Shown piece by piece: positions 52,147 through 60,698 of a stretch of 64,000 nucleotides of DNA. Under the pieces are notes generated by a model, which made no database searches, had not been told where the DNA came from, and saw nothing but the letters and a program-made list of their open reading frames with translations. A program made the position numbers and the translations under genes. How positions within the stretch are numbered: position 1 is the first letter of the stretch; every line of letters starts with the position of its first letter. This DNA is from Duganella sp. BuS-21 (GTDB lineage: Bacteria; Pseudomonadota; Gammaproteobacteria; Burkholderiales; Burkholderiaceae_D): NCBI GenBank assembly GCA_041874725.1, contig CP097466.1:2170001-2234000 (forward strand). The letters run 5' to 3'.

Positions 52147-53403
52147 TTAGAACTCTTTTTCAGGTAATGCTATTAAATCATCGGTGCTGAACTGGTAGTC
52201 CTTGAACACGTGTTCGGCGGTCAGCATCTGGTAATCGCCGTCCGGCTTCTTGAACGAGGTGTCCTTCAGCTTGTAGGTGTAGTGGCCGCAGGTCCAGCAG
52301 TTGAAGTTGCGCATGTGCGTGCACAGGCAGGTCTTGTCCATCACCACCACGGTCTTGGCTTCCGGATGCGCTTCGACTTCGCGGTTGTAGGCGTTGATAT
52401 ACGAGCAGTTGCCGCTGGCGTCCAGCAGGTAGCCGTAGGATTCGCAGCCTGGGCGGATGCCGGAGCCGATCGCCGGCGTGTTCTTCAACATGCGCATCGG
52501 GTAGCCGGTCGGCGACACGCCGTTGACGATGATGTCGTCTTCGGACGCCTTGAAGTATTCCTGCTTGACCTTCTCCGGTAGGCCGCATTCGTTGGTGACG
52601 GTGAAGCGGGTCGCCACCTGCACGCCAGCCGCGCCGGCTTCCAGGAAGCGCACCGCATCCGAACCGGTGAAGATGCCGCCGGCCGCGATCAGCGGAATGT
52701 CCAGGTTCTCTTGCTTGAAATACGCCAGCAGTTCCTGGGTGATGGTCATCAGGTCGTAATCCTGCCAGTCGTTCAGGCCGAAGCCCAGGTGACCGCCGGC
52801 CAGCGGGCCTTCGACAATCACGTAATCCGGCAAACGGTTCAGCTTGGCGTTCTTGCGCAGGAAGATCTGCAGTGCGCGCACCGACGACACGATGATGCCC
52901 AGCTTGGCTTCACGGAAGCGTGGGTGGTCGGCCATCAGCGCGAACGAGCCGAAGTGCAGGCCGGCCGACAAGGTGATGCCGTCGATGCCGGCGTCCAGCG
53001 CCGCGTTCAGGCGGGTGCGCAGGGTTTCGCGCGGGCCGTTCATGGTCAGCTTTTCCATGCAGTTGACGAAGATCAGGCCGTGGCCCTGTTTCGCCTTCAT
53101 GGTGGCGCCGATGTGCAGGCGCTGTGCTTCAGCCAGGCGTTCCAGGTCGAACTGGACAATGGACTTGTCCATATTGTTGATGTTGTGCTTATAGAGCTTG
53201 GTCTTGTCCTTGACGAAGCTGGTGTCGAACTTGCGGTCCGAAACGTCTTCCACCATCGCGTCCGAGATATGGCCGATGCCGCCCAGACGGGCCGCCTCCA
53301 GCGCCAGTTCCGAGGTCGAGATATCGACCCCCATTCCGCCGATCATGATGGGCACATACTCGTCGTTGCCAAATCGCAGGCGGAAATCATCAACACGTTT
53401 CAT
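52147..53403 (-). CDS. Nitronate-monooxygenase-like FMN protein with C-terminal cysteine cluster
   Basis: A 418-residue TIM-barrel flavoprotein of the 2-nitropropane dioxygenase/nitronate monooxygenase family. The N-terminal strand PIMIGGMGVDIS, the phosphate-binding loop IAAGGIFTG and GAAGVQVATRF are family motifs. After the barrel comes an unusual region with six cysteines (C320, C333, C359, C361, C369, C372; spacing C-X12-C-X25-C-X-C-X7-C-X2-C) that could bind a metal or Fe-S cluster. The ATG at 53403 starts the conserved MKRVDDF with AAGGA upstream; a 23-codon upstream extension was rejected. Substrate unknown. Confidence 0.83.
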   Translation of the reverse strand: MKRVDDFRLRFGNDEYVPIMIGGMGVDISTSELALEAARLGGIGHISDAMVEDVSDRKFDTSFVKDKTKLYKHNINNMDKSIVQFDLERLAEAQRLHIGATMKAKQGHGLIFVNCMEKLTMNGPRETLRTRLNAALDAGIDGITLSAGLHFGSFALMADHPRFREAKLGIIVSSVRALQIFLRKNAKLNRLPDYVIVEGPLAGGHLGFGLNDWQDYDLMTITQELLAYFKQENLDIPLIAAGGIFTGSDAVRFLEAGAAGVQVATRFTVTNECGLPEKVKQEYFKASEDDIIVNGVSPTGYPMRMLKNTPAIGSGIRPGCESYGYLLDASGNCSYINAYNREVEAHPEAKTVVVMDKTCLCTHMRNFNCWTCGHYTYKLKDTSFKKPDGDYQMLTAEHVFKDYQFSTDDLIALPEKEF

Positions 53404-53539
53404 TGCTATCCTTAGACTACCGAAGTTAATTGCGGTCGCGCGGTAGTACGCATGATCGGGACTTCCGATCATTCTACTCCAAGCGTACTACAGCTTTGTG
53501 ACGGCACGGCCGCGCAGGCCTGCCGTGCACGGAAGGGGA

Positions 53540-54025
53540 TCAGTCGCGGAAGTTGTTGAATTCCAGCGGCAGGTCGGTGGCGTCCTTGCGCAGCAGGGCC
53601 ATGGCAGCCTGCAGGTCGTCGCGCTTGGTACCGGTGATGCGCACCGATTCACCCTGGATGCTGGCCTGCACCTTCATCTTGCTGTCCTTGATGATGCGCA
53701 CGATCTTCTTGGCGTCTTCCGTTTCGATGCCGTTCTTGACCTTGATGACCTGGCGGACCTTGTCGCCGCCGATCTTCTTGATCTCGCCGTCGTCGAGGAA
53801 GCGCACGTCGACCTTGCGCTTGGACAGCTTGGTGGTCAGGACGTCGCGTACCTGCTGCAACTGGAAATCGGAATCGGCGGTGACGGTCAGTTCGCGTTCC
53901 TTCTGTTCGACGGCGGCGCCGGTACCCTTGAAGTCGAAGCGCGTGGCGATCTCCTTTTGAGATTGCTCGACGGCATTCTTTACTTCGATCATATCGGCTT
54001 CCAAAACTACATCAAACGACGGCAT
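53540..54025 (-). CDS. YajQ-family cyclic di-GMP-binding protein
   Basis: A 161-residue YajQ family protein with two tandem ferredoxin-like domains. It starts [19 protein letters not shown] and contains RFDFKGTGA and [19 protein letters not shown], family hallmarks. Homologues in Xanthomonas and Pseudomonas bind c-di-GMP and affect virulence or biofilm genes; others bind nucleotides. It is monocistronic by position, diverging from murB. Confidence 0.92.
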   Translation of the reverse strand: MPSFDVVLEADMIEVKNAVEQSQKEIATRFDFKGTGAAVEQKERELTVTADSDFQLQQVRDVLTTKLSKRKVDVRFLDDGEIKKIGGDKVRQVIKVKNGIETEDAKKIVRIIKDSKMKVQASIQGESVRITGTKRDDLQAAMALLRKDATDLPLEFNNFRD

Positions 54026-54100
54026 AACTATTTCCTTTATCTTGCTGCTTCAAAGACTGTCATTTTAACGGACAACCCGCCGTTCGCAGCCATACCGACA

Positions 54101-54129
54101 CTGGTTTTTTGTCTGTTTCGCTCTATAAT
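54101..54129 (+). promoter_or_regulatory. Possible murB promoter
   Basis: A perfect TATAAT at 54124-54129 lies 27 bases before the murB ATG. The -35 at 17-bp spacing is weak (CTGGTT, 54101-54106). Confidence 0.5.
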
Positions 54130-54156
54130 CGACTAAATTTATTGCTTATTTCCCTC

Positions 54157-55176
54157 ATGTCCGCATCGTCTTCCGTCCAGTATCAACATTCCCTCCAGCC
54201 CCTCAACACGTTCGGCATCGCCGCGACGGCGCGCGCCTATCTGCGCGTGACGAAAAAGGAGCAACTGCTCGGCGTTTATGCTGATGGCGCCTGGGCTACT
54301 TTGCCGAAGCTGGTGTTGGGCGGCGGCAGCAATGTGCTGCTGACGGGCGACTTCGACGGCCTGGTGCTGCACCTCGCGCTCGAAGGCAAGGAGCTGATCG
54401 GCGGCGACGACCGGCATCATTTTGTGCGTGCCTCGGCTGGTGAAAACTGGCACGCCTTCGTGCAGTGGACGGTGGGGCAGGGCATCGGCGGGCTGGAAAA
54501 TTTATCGCTGATTCCGGGCACGGTGGGCGCGGCGCCGATCCAGAATATCGGCGCCTATGGACTGGAAATCAAGGATGTCTTCCACAGCGCGACGGTGTTC
54601 GATCCGGTCAGCGGCGAGACGCGCGTGATGGATGCGGCGGCCTGCCGTTTCGGCTATCGCGACAGCGTGTTTAAGCAGGAAGGGCGGCACCTGATTATTT
54701 TGGATGTGACATTTGCGCTGCCCAAGCAATGGACGCCGAACCTGCGCTATGCGGAACTGGCGGCGGAGCCGGGCATGGCGGAGGCGCCGACGCCGCAGCA
54801 GGTGGCGGATGCGGTGATTGCGATCCGCCGCCGTAAGCTGCCCGATCCTGCGGTGATCGGCAACGCCGGCAGCTTCTTCAAGAATCCCGTGGTGCCGGGC
54901 GCGCAATGCGCGGCGCTGCTGGCGCGCTTCCCGAACCTGGTGCACCATGCGCAGCCCGATGGCAGCGAGAAGCTGGCTGCCGGCTGGCTGATCGATCAAT
55001 GCGGGTGGAAAGGCAAGAGCCTGGGTGCGGCCGGCGTCTATCCGCAACAGGCGCTGGTGCTGGTGAATAACGGCGGCGCCACCGGTGCGGAAGTGGTGGC
55101 GCTGGCCCAAGCGATACAGGCCGACGTGCAGGCGCGCTATGGCGTGCTGCTGGAGCCGGAGCCTGTCTTCATCTAA
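54157..55176 (+). CDS. murB: UDP-N-acetylenolpyruvoylglucosamine reductase
   Basis: A 339-residue FAD enzyme that reduces enolpyruvyl-UDP-GlcNAc to UDP-MurNAc in peptidoglycan synthesis. Motifs include NTFGIAATA, the FAD-binding [26 protein letters not shown], the catalytic-Ser region [11 protein letters not shown] and the C-terminal catalytic Glu in LLEPEPVFI. The ATG at 54157 gives a normal N terminus; an open GTG-type extension to 54109 would cover the -10 promoter element. It is the type I form (E. coli-like length). The stop codon is embedded in a 74-bp palindrome. Confidence 0.95.
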   Translation: MSASSSVQYQHSLQPLNTFGIAATARAYLRVTKKEQLLGVYADGAWATLPKLVLGGGSNVLLTGDFDGLVLHLALEGKELIGGDDRHHFVRASAGENWHAFVQWTVGQGIGGLENLSLIPGTVGAAPIQNIGAYGLEIKDVFHSATVFDPVSGETRVMDAAACRFGYRDSVFKQEGRHLIILDVTFALPKQWTPNLRYAELAAEPGMAEAPTPQQVADAVIAIRRRKLPDPAVIGNAGSFFKNPVVPGAQCAALLARFPNLVHHAQPDGSEKLAAGWLIDQCGWKGKSLGAAGVYPQQALVLVNNGGATGAEVVALAQAIQADVQARYGVLLEPEPVFI

Positions 55177-55248
55177 ATTCGGGGTCAGTTCCGACATTCG
55201 GACATTTCGCACGCGAAATGTCCGAATGTCGGAACTGACCCCGAATTT
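55175..55248. repeat. 74-bp palindrome overlapping the murB stop codon
   Basis: Two perfect 36-nt arms (55175-55210 and 55213-55248) around a 2-base loop. The 27-nt segment TTCGGGGTCAGTTCCGACAT plus TCGGACA is identical to the arms of the palindrome at 17889-17978. The inner TTTCGC/GCGAAA core differs completely. The arms begin at the second base of the murB TAA and end two bases before the convergent ppnP stop. There is no T tract beyond 3 bases, so it is not a typical terminator, although it could act as a barrier for both genes. Confidence 0.95.
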
Positions 55249-55250
55249 GT

Positions 55251-55565
55251 TTAACCGAAGTGGCAAACGTAGTCGACGGTCTCGACGGTTTCGATGTCGA
55301 ACTTGCTGTTGCCGGCAATCTTGAACTCCTGGCCTGCGCTGTAGGTCTGCCACTCGCTGGCGCCGTCCAGGCGCACCTTGCAGACGCCGCCGGTGATTTC
55401 CATGATTTCCGGCGCGCCGGTGTTGAAGGTCAGGCTCGATGGGAAGATCACACCCACGCTTTTCTTGCTGCCGTCGGCCAGGATGATGGTGTGCGAAACG
55501 CACTTGCCGTCAAAGTAGATATTCGATTTCTTGACGACGCTGACTTGCTCGATTTGTGCACTCAT
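55251..55565 (-). CDS. ppnP: Pyrimidine/purine nucleoside phosphorylase PpnP
   Basis: A 104-residue cupin-fold enzyme (former DUF1255/YaiE) that phosphorolyses several nucleosides to base and ribose-1-phosphate. Family stretches NIYFDGKCVSHTI, GVIFPSSLTFNTGAPEIMEI and the C-terminal Y-V-C-H-F-G are visible, and the length is standard. It lies 18 bp after wspR on the same strand and may be read as the last gene of that operon. It converges on murB across the 74-bp palindrome. Confidence 0.92.
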   Translation of the reverse strand: MSAQIEQVSVVKKSNIYFDGKCVSHTIILADGSKKSVGVIFPSSLTFNTGAPEIMEITGGVCKVRLDGASEWQTYSAGQEFKIAGNSKFDIETVETVDYVCHFG

Positions 55566-55583
55566 GCTGCTGTTTTTCCTAGG

Positions 55584-56624
55584 TTATGGTGTGAGACCGG
55601 GCAACTCGTCCGCGTTCACCACGCGGTTGCGGCCACCGTTCTTGGCCGCGTACAGGGCCCGGTCGGCTTGCCGGATCAGCTCTTCCACGCTGCCCGCAGG
55701 CGAGGGCACCACGCTGGCCACGCCGACCGACATGGTCACGCATGACATTTCCGTGGTGGCCTGCGGATTTTCGATCGCGAGCTGCTCCAGGTGGCGGCGG
55801 CATGACTCGGCCACGATCAGTGCCCCGGTCAATTGAGTCTCGGGCAGGATAATTGCGAATTCCTCGCCGCCGTAGCGTGCGGCCAGGTCGGCCGGGCGCT
55901 TCAGGTGTTCGGTCAGCACTGCGGCCACTTTTTTCAGGCATAGATCGCCCGCCAGGTGGCCGAAGCTGTCGTTGTACAATTTGAAGAAGTCGACGTCGCA
56001 CATCAGCAGCGTCAAGGGCTTCTTGTCGCGCTGGCCGCGCTGCCATTCGATGCGCATGGTGTCGTCGAAGCGGCGGCGGTTGGCGATGCCGGTCAGGCCG
56101 TCGAGCGCCGCCAGCTTTTGCAGTTCGATGTTGGCGTCGGCCAGCTGCTTCTGGCTCTCGCGCAGGAAGCGGAACGCCTGGTCGCGCTGCAGGCGGCTGA
56201 TGTGCGCGCCCGAGTGGTAGCGCACGCGCGCCAGCAGTTCCAGCTTGTCCGGCAGCTTGACCATGTAGTCGTTGGCGCCGGTGCTGAAGCTGTGCGCCTT
56301 GAGCTTGGGGTCTTCCTTGGCCGAGAGGACGATCACCGGCACGTGGCGCAGACTTTCCTCGTTGCGGTATTGCGTGATCTGGCCGAAGCCGTCGATGGTC
56401 GGCATCACCAGGTCTTGCAGGATCACGGTCGGCTGCAGCTGCAACGCCGTGTCCAGCGACCTGGTGGCGTCGGTCACGTAGTGGAATTCGATGTCGGGCT
56501 GGTCGCTCAACATGCGCCGCACGGCTTCGACGATAATCAACTGATCGTCCACCAACAGCACTCTTACTTTGAAGATGGGCAGGACCGGCTCTTGATCTGC
56601 GGCGATTACATTTGCTTCGGACAT
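55584..56624 (-). CDS. wspR: Diguanylate cyclase response regulator WspR
   Basis: A 346-residue output protein of the Wsp surface-sensing system. The N-terminal receiver has phosphoacceptor Asp71 (VILQDLVMP). A coiled-coil linker (about 150-172) joins a GGDEF domain with active-site GGEEF (252-256) and an intact product-inhibition RxxD motif (RPAD, 243-246). Phosphorylation by WspE is expected to promote clustering and c-di-GMP synthesis. It is the last wsp gene, 18 bp after wspF. Confidence 0.93.
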   Translation of the reverse strand: MSEANVIAADQEPVLPIFKVRVLLVDDQLIIVEAVRRMLSDQPDIEFHYVTDATRSLDTALQLQPTVILQDLVMPTIDGFGQITQYRNEESLRHVPVIVLSAKEDPKLKAHSFSTGANDYMVKLPDKLELLARVRYHSGAHISRLQRDQAFRFLRESQKQLADANIELQKLAALDGLTGIANRRRFDDTMRIEWQRGQRDKKPLTLLMCDVDFFKLYNDSFGHLAGDLCLKKVAAVLTEHLKRPADLAARYGGEEFAIILPETQLTGALIVAESCRRHLEQLAIENPQATTEMSCVTMSVGVASVVPSPAGSVEELIRQADRALYAAKNGGRNRVVNADELPGLTP

Positions 56625-56642
56625 CAGGATTCTCTTTGCTTG

Positions 56643-57692
56643 TTATTGACCACGTCCACCCAGGGTGCTGCGCAAGACCGGTCCTATCTTCGCCAACGGT
56701 AAAATCATCTGCGCCGCGTCCAGCTCTGCCGCCGCGCGCGGCATGCCGTACACCGCGCTGCTGGCCTGGTCCTGGGCGATGGTGGTCTGGCCCGCGCGGC
56801 GCATCGCCAGCAGGCCTTCGGCGCCATCGCGTCCCATGCCGGTCAGCAGAACACCGACCGCGTCGCCTTTCCAGTGCTGCGCCACGCAGTGGAAGAACAC
56901 GTCCACCGACGGCCGGTAAGCGTAGTCCTTCGGATGGATATCGTAACGCAAGCGGAGGTTTTGATCCAGCGTCAGGTGATCGTTGCTCTTGGCGATGAGG
57001 ATGGTTCCGGCCACCAGTTCGTCGCCTTCTTCGGCCGCGCGCACCGGCATCTCCAGTTGTTCGCCCAGCCAGCGCGCGAAATTATCGGCGAAGTGCTGGT
57101 CGATGTGCTGCACCACCACGATGGCGCAACCGCGCGGCGCCTTCCAGCCGGCCAGCAGCTTGGAGACCGCCACCGGCCCGCCGGTGGAAGCGCCGATGGC
57201 CAGCAGCGAGGTGACTCTTTCGGTGTCCGCCCCGTCGCCCGCGTGGCCGTTGCCATTGGGGTTGGCGGCGGTGCGGGGCAGCATGGCCTGGTTGCCGCCG
57301 CTGTGGCGTATCAGCTTGTCCATGGTGCGGATCTTGGCCAGCAGTTCGGCGTCGCCGCCCGGCTGGCCCTGCAGCACCGGCGTGGCCGTCACGTCCAGCG
57401 CACCGGCGCCCAGCGCGCGGAACACCTGGTTGACGTTGTCCTGCGGCCGGCCGGTCACCACCAGGATCGCGCACGGGCTGTGCTCCATGATCTGGCGCGT
57501 GGCTTCCACGCCGTCGAGTTCCGGCATGTTCAGGTCCATCAGGATCAGGTCTGGACGGTTGTCGGCACACATGCGCACCGCATCGGCGCCGGTGCGTGCT
57601 ATCCACAACACCTGATGTTCGGCGGTGCTGGCGACTACACGCCTGAGCGCCTCGGCCGCCATGGCGACATCGTTGGCGATGGCTATCTTCAT
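56643..57692 (-). CDS. wspF: Chemoreceptor methylesterase WspF (CheB type)
   Basis: A 349-residue CheB-like protein: an N-terminal receiver (Asp53 in LMDLNMPELDG) and a C-terminal methylesterase with the triad Ser169 (GASTGG), His196 (VQHIDQ) and Asp289 (TGMGRDGAEG). It demethylates the WspA receptor and resets the pathway; loss-of-function in pseudomonads gives wrinkly colonies. It overlaps wspE by 4 bases. The Asn7-Asp8 pair replaces the usual Asp-Asp at the receiver N terminus, as I recall for other WspF proteins. Confidence 0.92.
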   Translation of the reverse strand: MKIAIANDVAMAAEALRRVVASTAEHQVLWIARTGADAVRMCADNRPDLILMDLNMPELDGVEATRQIMEHSPCAILVVTGRPQDNVNQVFRALGAGALDVTATPVLQGQPGGDAELLAKIRTMDKLIRHSGGNQAMLPRTAANPNGNGHAGDGADTERVTSLLAIGASTGGPVAVSKLLAGWKAPRGCAIVVVQHIDQHFADNFARWLGEQLEMPVRAAEEGDELVAGTILIAKSNDHLTLDQNLRLRYDIHPKDYAYRPSVDVFFHCVAQHWKGDAVGVLLTGMGRDGAEGLLAMRRAGQTTIAQDQASSAVYGMPRAAAELDAAQMILPLAKIGPVLRSTLGGRGQ

Positions 57693-60013
57693 CTACGGGC
57701 GTCCCCAATCAAATCGCTGACTGCGTCAAGCAGCGTCTCGTCATGGAAGCTGCCCTTGGTCAGGTAGTAGTCTGCGCCGGCCGACAGGCCGCGCGCGCGG
57801 TCCTCCGGTCGATCTTTATAAGAGACTATCATGACTGGCAATTTATGCAGGTGTATATCTTTTTTAATGAGTGTAACCAGTTCGATACCGTCCATGCGCG
57901 GCATGTCGACGTCGGTGATCACCAGGTCGTAGTCGCCGCTGCGCACCACGTTCCAGCCGTCGATGCCGTCGATGGCGATATCGACCAGGAAGCCGCGCGC
58001 CATCAGCAGCTTGCGCTCCATCTCGCGCACGGTGAGCGAGTCGTCCACCACCAGGATGCGCTTGGTCCGGCGGCGCTCGGCGGCGTCGGACTTGGCCAGT
58101 TGATGCAGGCCGCCTTCGTGCAGCAGCTTGTCGATCGAGAGCAGCAGGTCCGGCACGTCGAGGATCAGCACCGGCTCGCCGTTGTCGAGCAGGGCGGCCG
58201 AGGAGATGTCGCGCATCTTGCCGAAGATCGGGTCGATGGCCTGCACCGCCAGGCTTTGTTCGCCGCGGATGGCGTCCACCACCAATGCATAGCGGCGCGC
58301 GCCGGCGCCGATGACGACCACCGGCAGTTCGCCGGTGCCGGCGTCGGTGTCGCCCAGTTCCAGTACCTGCGAGGCCGAGACCAGGCCCAGATGCTCGCCG
58401 CCGAAGTCGAAGAACTGCTTGCTCTCCAGCGTGTGGATGGACGCTTGCGGCACCTTGAGCACGCGCTCCACCTGCACGATGGGCACGGCGTAGGCTTCGC
58501 CCTTGACGTCCACCACCAGCGCGCGCACGATCGATTGCGTCAGCGGCAGCGTGATGTAGGTGCGGAAGCCGACGCCCAGTTCGGATTCGATGCGCACGGT
58601 GCCGTTCTGCGAGCGTATGGTTTCATGCACGATGTCCAGGCCGACGCCGCGCCCGGAGATTTCGGTGATGTTGTCCTTCAGGCTGAAGGCGGGCAGGAAC
58701 AGGAACTCCATCAGCTCGGCCGGCGACATCGAGGTCGCCATCTGCGCCGGCGCCATTTTGCGTTCGATCACGCGGGCGCGGATGCGTTCGAGATCGACGC
58801 CTTTTCCGTCGTCGCTGATTTCAATACTGAGCATGCCGGCGCGGTGCTTGGCCTCCAGCACGATGGTGCCGGTGCCCGGCTTGCCGGCGGCGATGCGGTC
58901 GGCGGCGCTGTCCATGCCGTGGTCGATGGCGTTGCGCAGCATGTGGTTGAGCGGGCTTTCGATCTTGGCCAGGATGTCGCGGTCGACCAGCGTGTCTTCG
59001 CCGATGATCTGCAGCTGCACGTCCTTGCCCAGGCTGCGCGAGAGATCGCGCACCATGCGCGGGAAGTGCTGCACGCCGTCCTTGAAGGGGCGCATGCGCA
59101 TGGTCAGCACTTCGTCCACCATGCCTTGCGAGACGCCCAGCAGGCGGCGCTCGTAGGCTTCGATGTCGGCGATGTGCTCCAGCACGAACTGTTTGAGCGG
59201 ATGCGTTTTTTGCAGTGCCAGCAGGGATTTTTCTTTCAGGCTGGCGTCGCTGCTGTTGGAGACGGCTTCATGCAGTTGTTCGATCAGCGTGAACAGGCTG
59301 CTCTGGTTGCGCTTGAAGCGCTGCATGCTCTGGATGAACGGGTGCATCTGGTGCGCGTTGATGCGCGATTCGCTGGCCAGTGACAGCAGCTTGTCGAAGT
59401 TCTGCGCGTGCTTCATCGGCGCTTGCGCCAGCTGGCGTGTGGCGGCGGCTTCTTCGGCGGGCGTCGGTGCCGGCGCCGCCGCCGCCGGACTGGCGCTTGT
59501 AACCTGCGGCGCGATCGGCAGCTCGCCGATCGGGAATGTCGGTATGGCGGCAGGAGCGACCGTTGCGGCCGGCGGCGCGAAGCTGATCGGTTCCGGCAGG
59601 AAGGCGATGGTGGAGATCGCATTCATGGTGCTGCTGATTTGTCCGCTGTTGGCGGCCAGCCAGGCATCCACGCCGCTGTCCTGCAGCCGCGAAAGCTGCA
59701 GGATCAGGTCCACACCGGCCAGCAGCACATCGACGCGGTTGGGCGTCAGCGCCAGCTTGCCGTTCTGCGCGGCGATGAAGGCGTCCTCCATGCCGTGCGC
59801 CAGCTGCACCACAACCTCCAGCCCAACGATGGAGGCCGCGCCCTTGATCGAGTGTGCCGCGCGCATCATCGACTCCACCGCGCTGGCGTCGTCCTTCAGG
59901 CGCTCCATCGCCAGCAGGCCGTCGGTCAGGATCTGGGTCTGGCTGTCGGCCTCCATGCGGAACAGGTCCAGCATGGAGAACTGGCTCAGGTCTCCGTTGT
60001 TATCGACGCTCAT
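57689..60013 (-). CDS. wspE: Hybrid CheA-type kinase WspE
   Basis: A 774-residue hybrid kinase. An N-terminal HPt domain has His54 (RAAHSIKGAAS). A Pro/Ala-rich linker is followed by the CheA dimerisation/HATPase region with the N box HMLRNAIDHGMD and G boxes SDDGKGVDL and GRGVGLDIV. A CheW-like domain follows, then a C-terminal receiver (phosphoacceptor Asp in VITDVDMPRMDG). The fused receiver distinguishes WspE from standard CheA. It phosphorylates WspR and WspF. It overlaps both neighbours (wspD and wspF) by 4 bases. Confidence 0.94.
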   Translation of the reverse strand: MSVDNNGDLSQFSMLDLFRMEADSQTQILTDGLLAMERLKDDASAVESMMRAAHSIKGAASIVGLEVVVQLAHGMEDAFIAAQNGKLALTPNRVDVLLAGVDLILQLSRLQDSGVDAWLAANSGQISSTMNAISTIAFLPEPISFAPPAATVAPAAIPTFPIGELPIAPQVTSASPAAAAPAPTPAEEAAATRQLAQAPMKHAQNFDKLLSLASESRINAHQMHPFIQSMQRFKRNQSSLFTLIEQLHEAVSNSSDASLKEKSLLALQKTHPLKQFVLEHIADIEAYERRLLGVSQGMVDEVLTMRMRPFKDGVQHFPRMVRDLSRSLGKDVQLQIIGEDTLVDRDILAKIESPLNHMLRNAIDHGMDSAADRIAAGKPGTGTIVLEAKHRAGMLSIEISDDGKGVDLERIRARVIERKMAPAQMATSMSPAELMEFLFLPAFSLKDNITEISGRGVGLDIVHETIRSQNGTVRIESELGVGFRTYITLPLTQSIVRALVVDVKGEAYAVPIVQVERVLKVPQASIHTLESKQFFDFGGEHLGLVSASQVLELGDTDAGTGELPVVVIGAGARRYALVVDAIRGEQSLAVQAIDPIFGKMRDISSAALLDNGEPVLILDVPDLLLSIDKLLHEGGLHQLAKSDAAERRRTKRILVVDDSLTVREMERKLLMARGFLVDIAIDGIDGWNVVRSGDYDLVITDVDMPRMDGIELVTLIKKDIHLHKLPVMIVSYKDRPEDRARGLSAGADYYLTKGSFHDETLLDAVSDLIGDARR

Positions 60014-60675
60014 CGTAGGGTTCTCGCGAGTTGGTAGCCGATCAGCGCTTCATCGAGCACGCCGATACGCATGTCTTGATGCGATATCACGCCGGACAGG
60101 AAGCGGGACAAGCCCTTGTTGATGGTGGCGGCCGGCGCCTGCACCGTGGCGCTGGCGTAGCGCAGCAGGCCATGCAGGTCGGCCACGGGCAGGGCATAGG
60201 ACTGGTCTTCCCAGCGCGTGAGCAGCAGGCGCGCGAAGGTATGGCGATGGGTGGCTGCTTCGCCCTCGGTTTCGTCGATGCCCAGCAGTTCGGCCAGCGA
60301 CATGCAGGGATACAGCGTGCCGCCGACGTTGACGATGCCGCGCAAGCCGCGCGAAGCACGGTGCGGCAGGCGGTGCGGCGTGGCGATCGGCGCCACCGCG
60401 ACGAACATGCGGGTCGGCAGCGACAGCCATTCTCGCCCGATGCGGAACACCAGGCAGGAGGCGTCCTGCTGCTGGGTGTCGGTGGCGGCCTGGCGGAAGT
60501 GCGCGGCCCAGTCTTTCTTGTAGTCGTCGCCGACCACGCGCTGCAGGTTCTGTTGCGCGGCGGCGGCGTAGACTTCGCAGTTGCGGCAGTGGATGTGCTG
60601 CTCCAGCTTCTCGCAACTTTGGTCGCCGTTCACGCCGATCTGGTTCCAGCAGGCTTCGATGATGGTTGTGCTCAT
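60010..60675 (-). CDS. wspD: CheW-like adaptor WspD
   Basis: A 221-residue adaptor coupling the WspA receptor to WspE. An N-terminal extension (1-75) carries four cysteines (C9, C21, C30, C33; the last pair as HCRNCEVY) and precedes a CheW domain (about 75-215, including LPTRMFVAVAPIATPHRLP and GIVNVGGTLYPCMSL). The ATG at 60675 starts MSTTIIEACW. An open frame extending much further upstream lies inside wspC and was rejected. It follows wspC after 23 bp and overlaps wspE by 4 bases. Confidence 0.9.
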   Translation of the reverse strand: MSTTIIEACWNQIGVNGDQSCEKLEQHIHCRNCEVYAAAAQQNLQRVVGDDYKKDWAAHFRQAATDTQQQDASCLVFRIGREWLSLPTRMFVAVAPIATPHRLPHRASRGLRGIVNVGGTLYPCMSLAELLGIDETEGEAATHRHTFARLLLTRWEDQSYALPVADLHGLLRYASATVQAPAATINKGLSRFLSGVISHQDMRIGVLDEALIGYQLARTLR

Positions 60676-60698
60676 GGCTTGGCGTTTCACTTGGCGTC

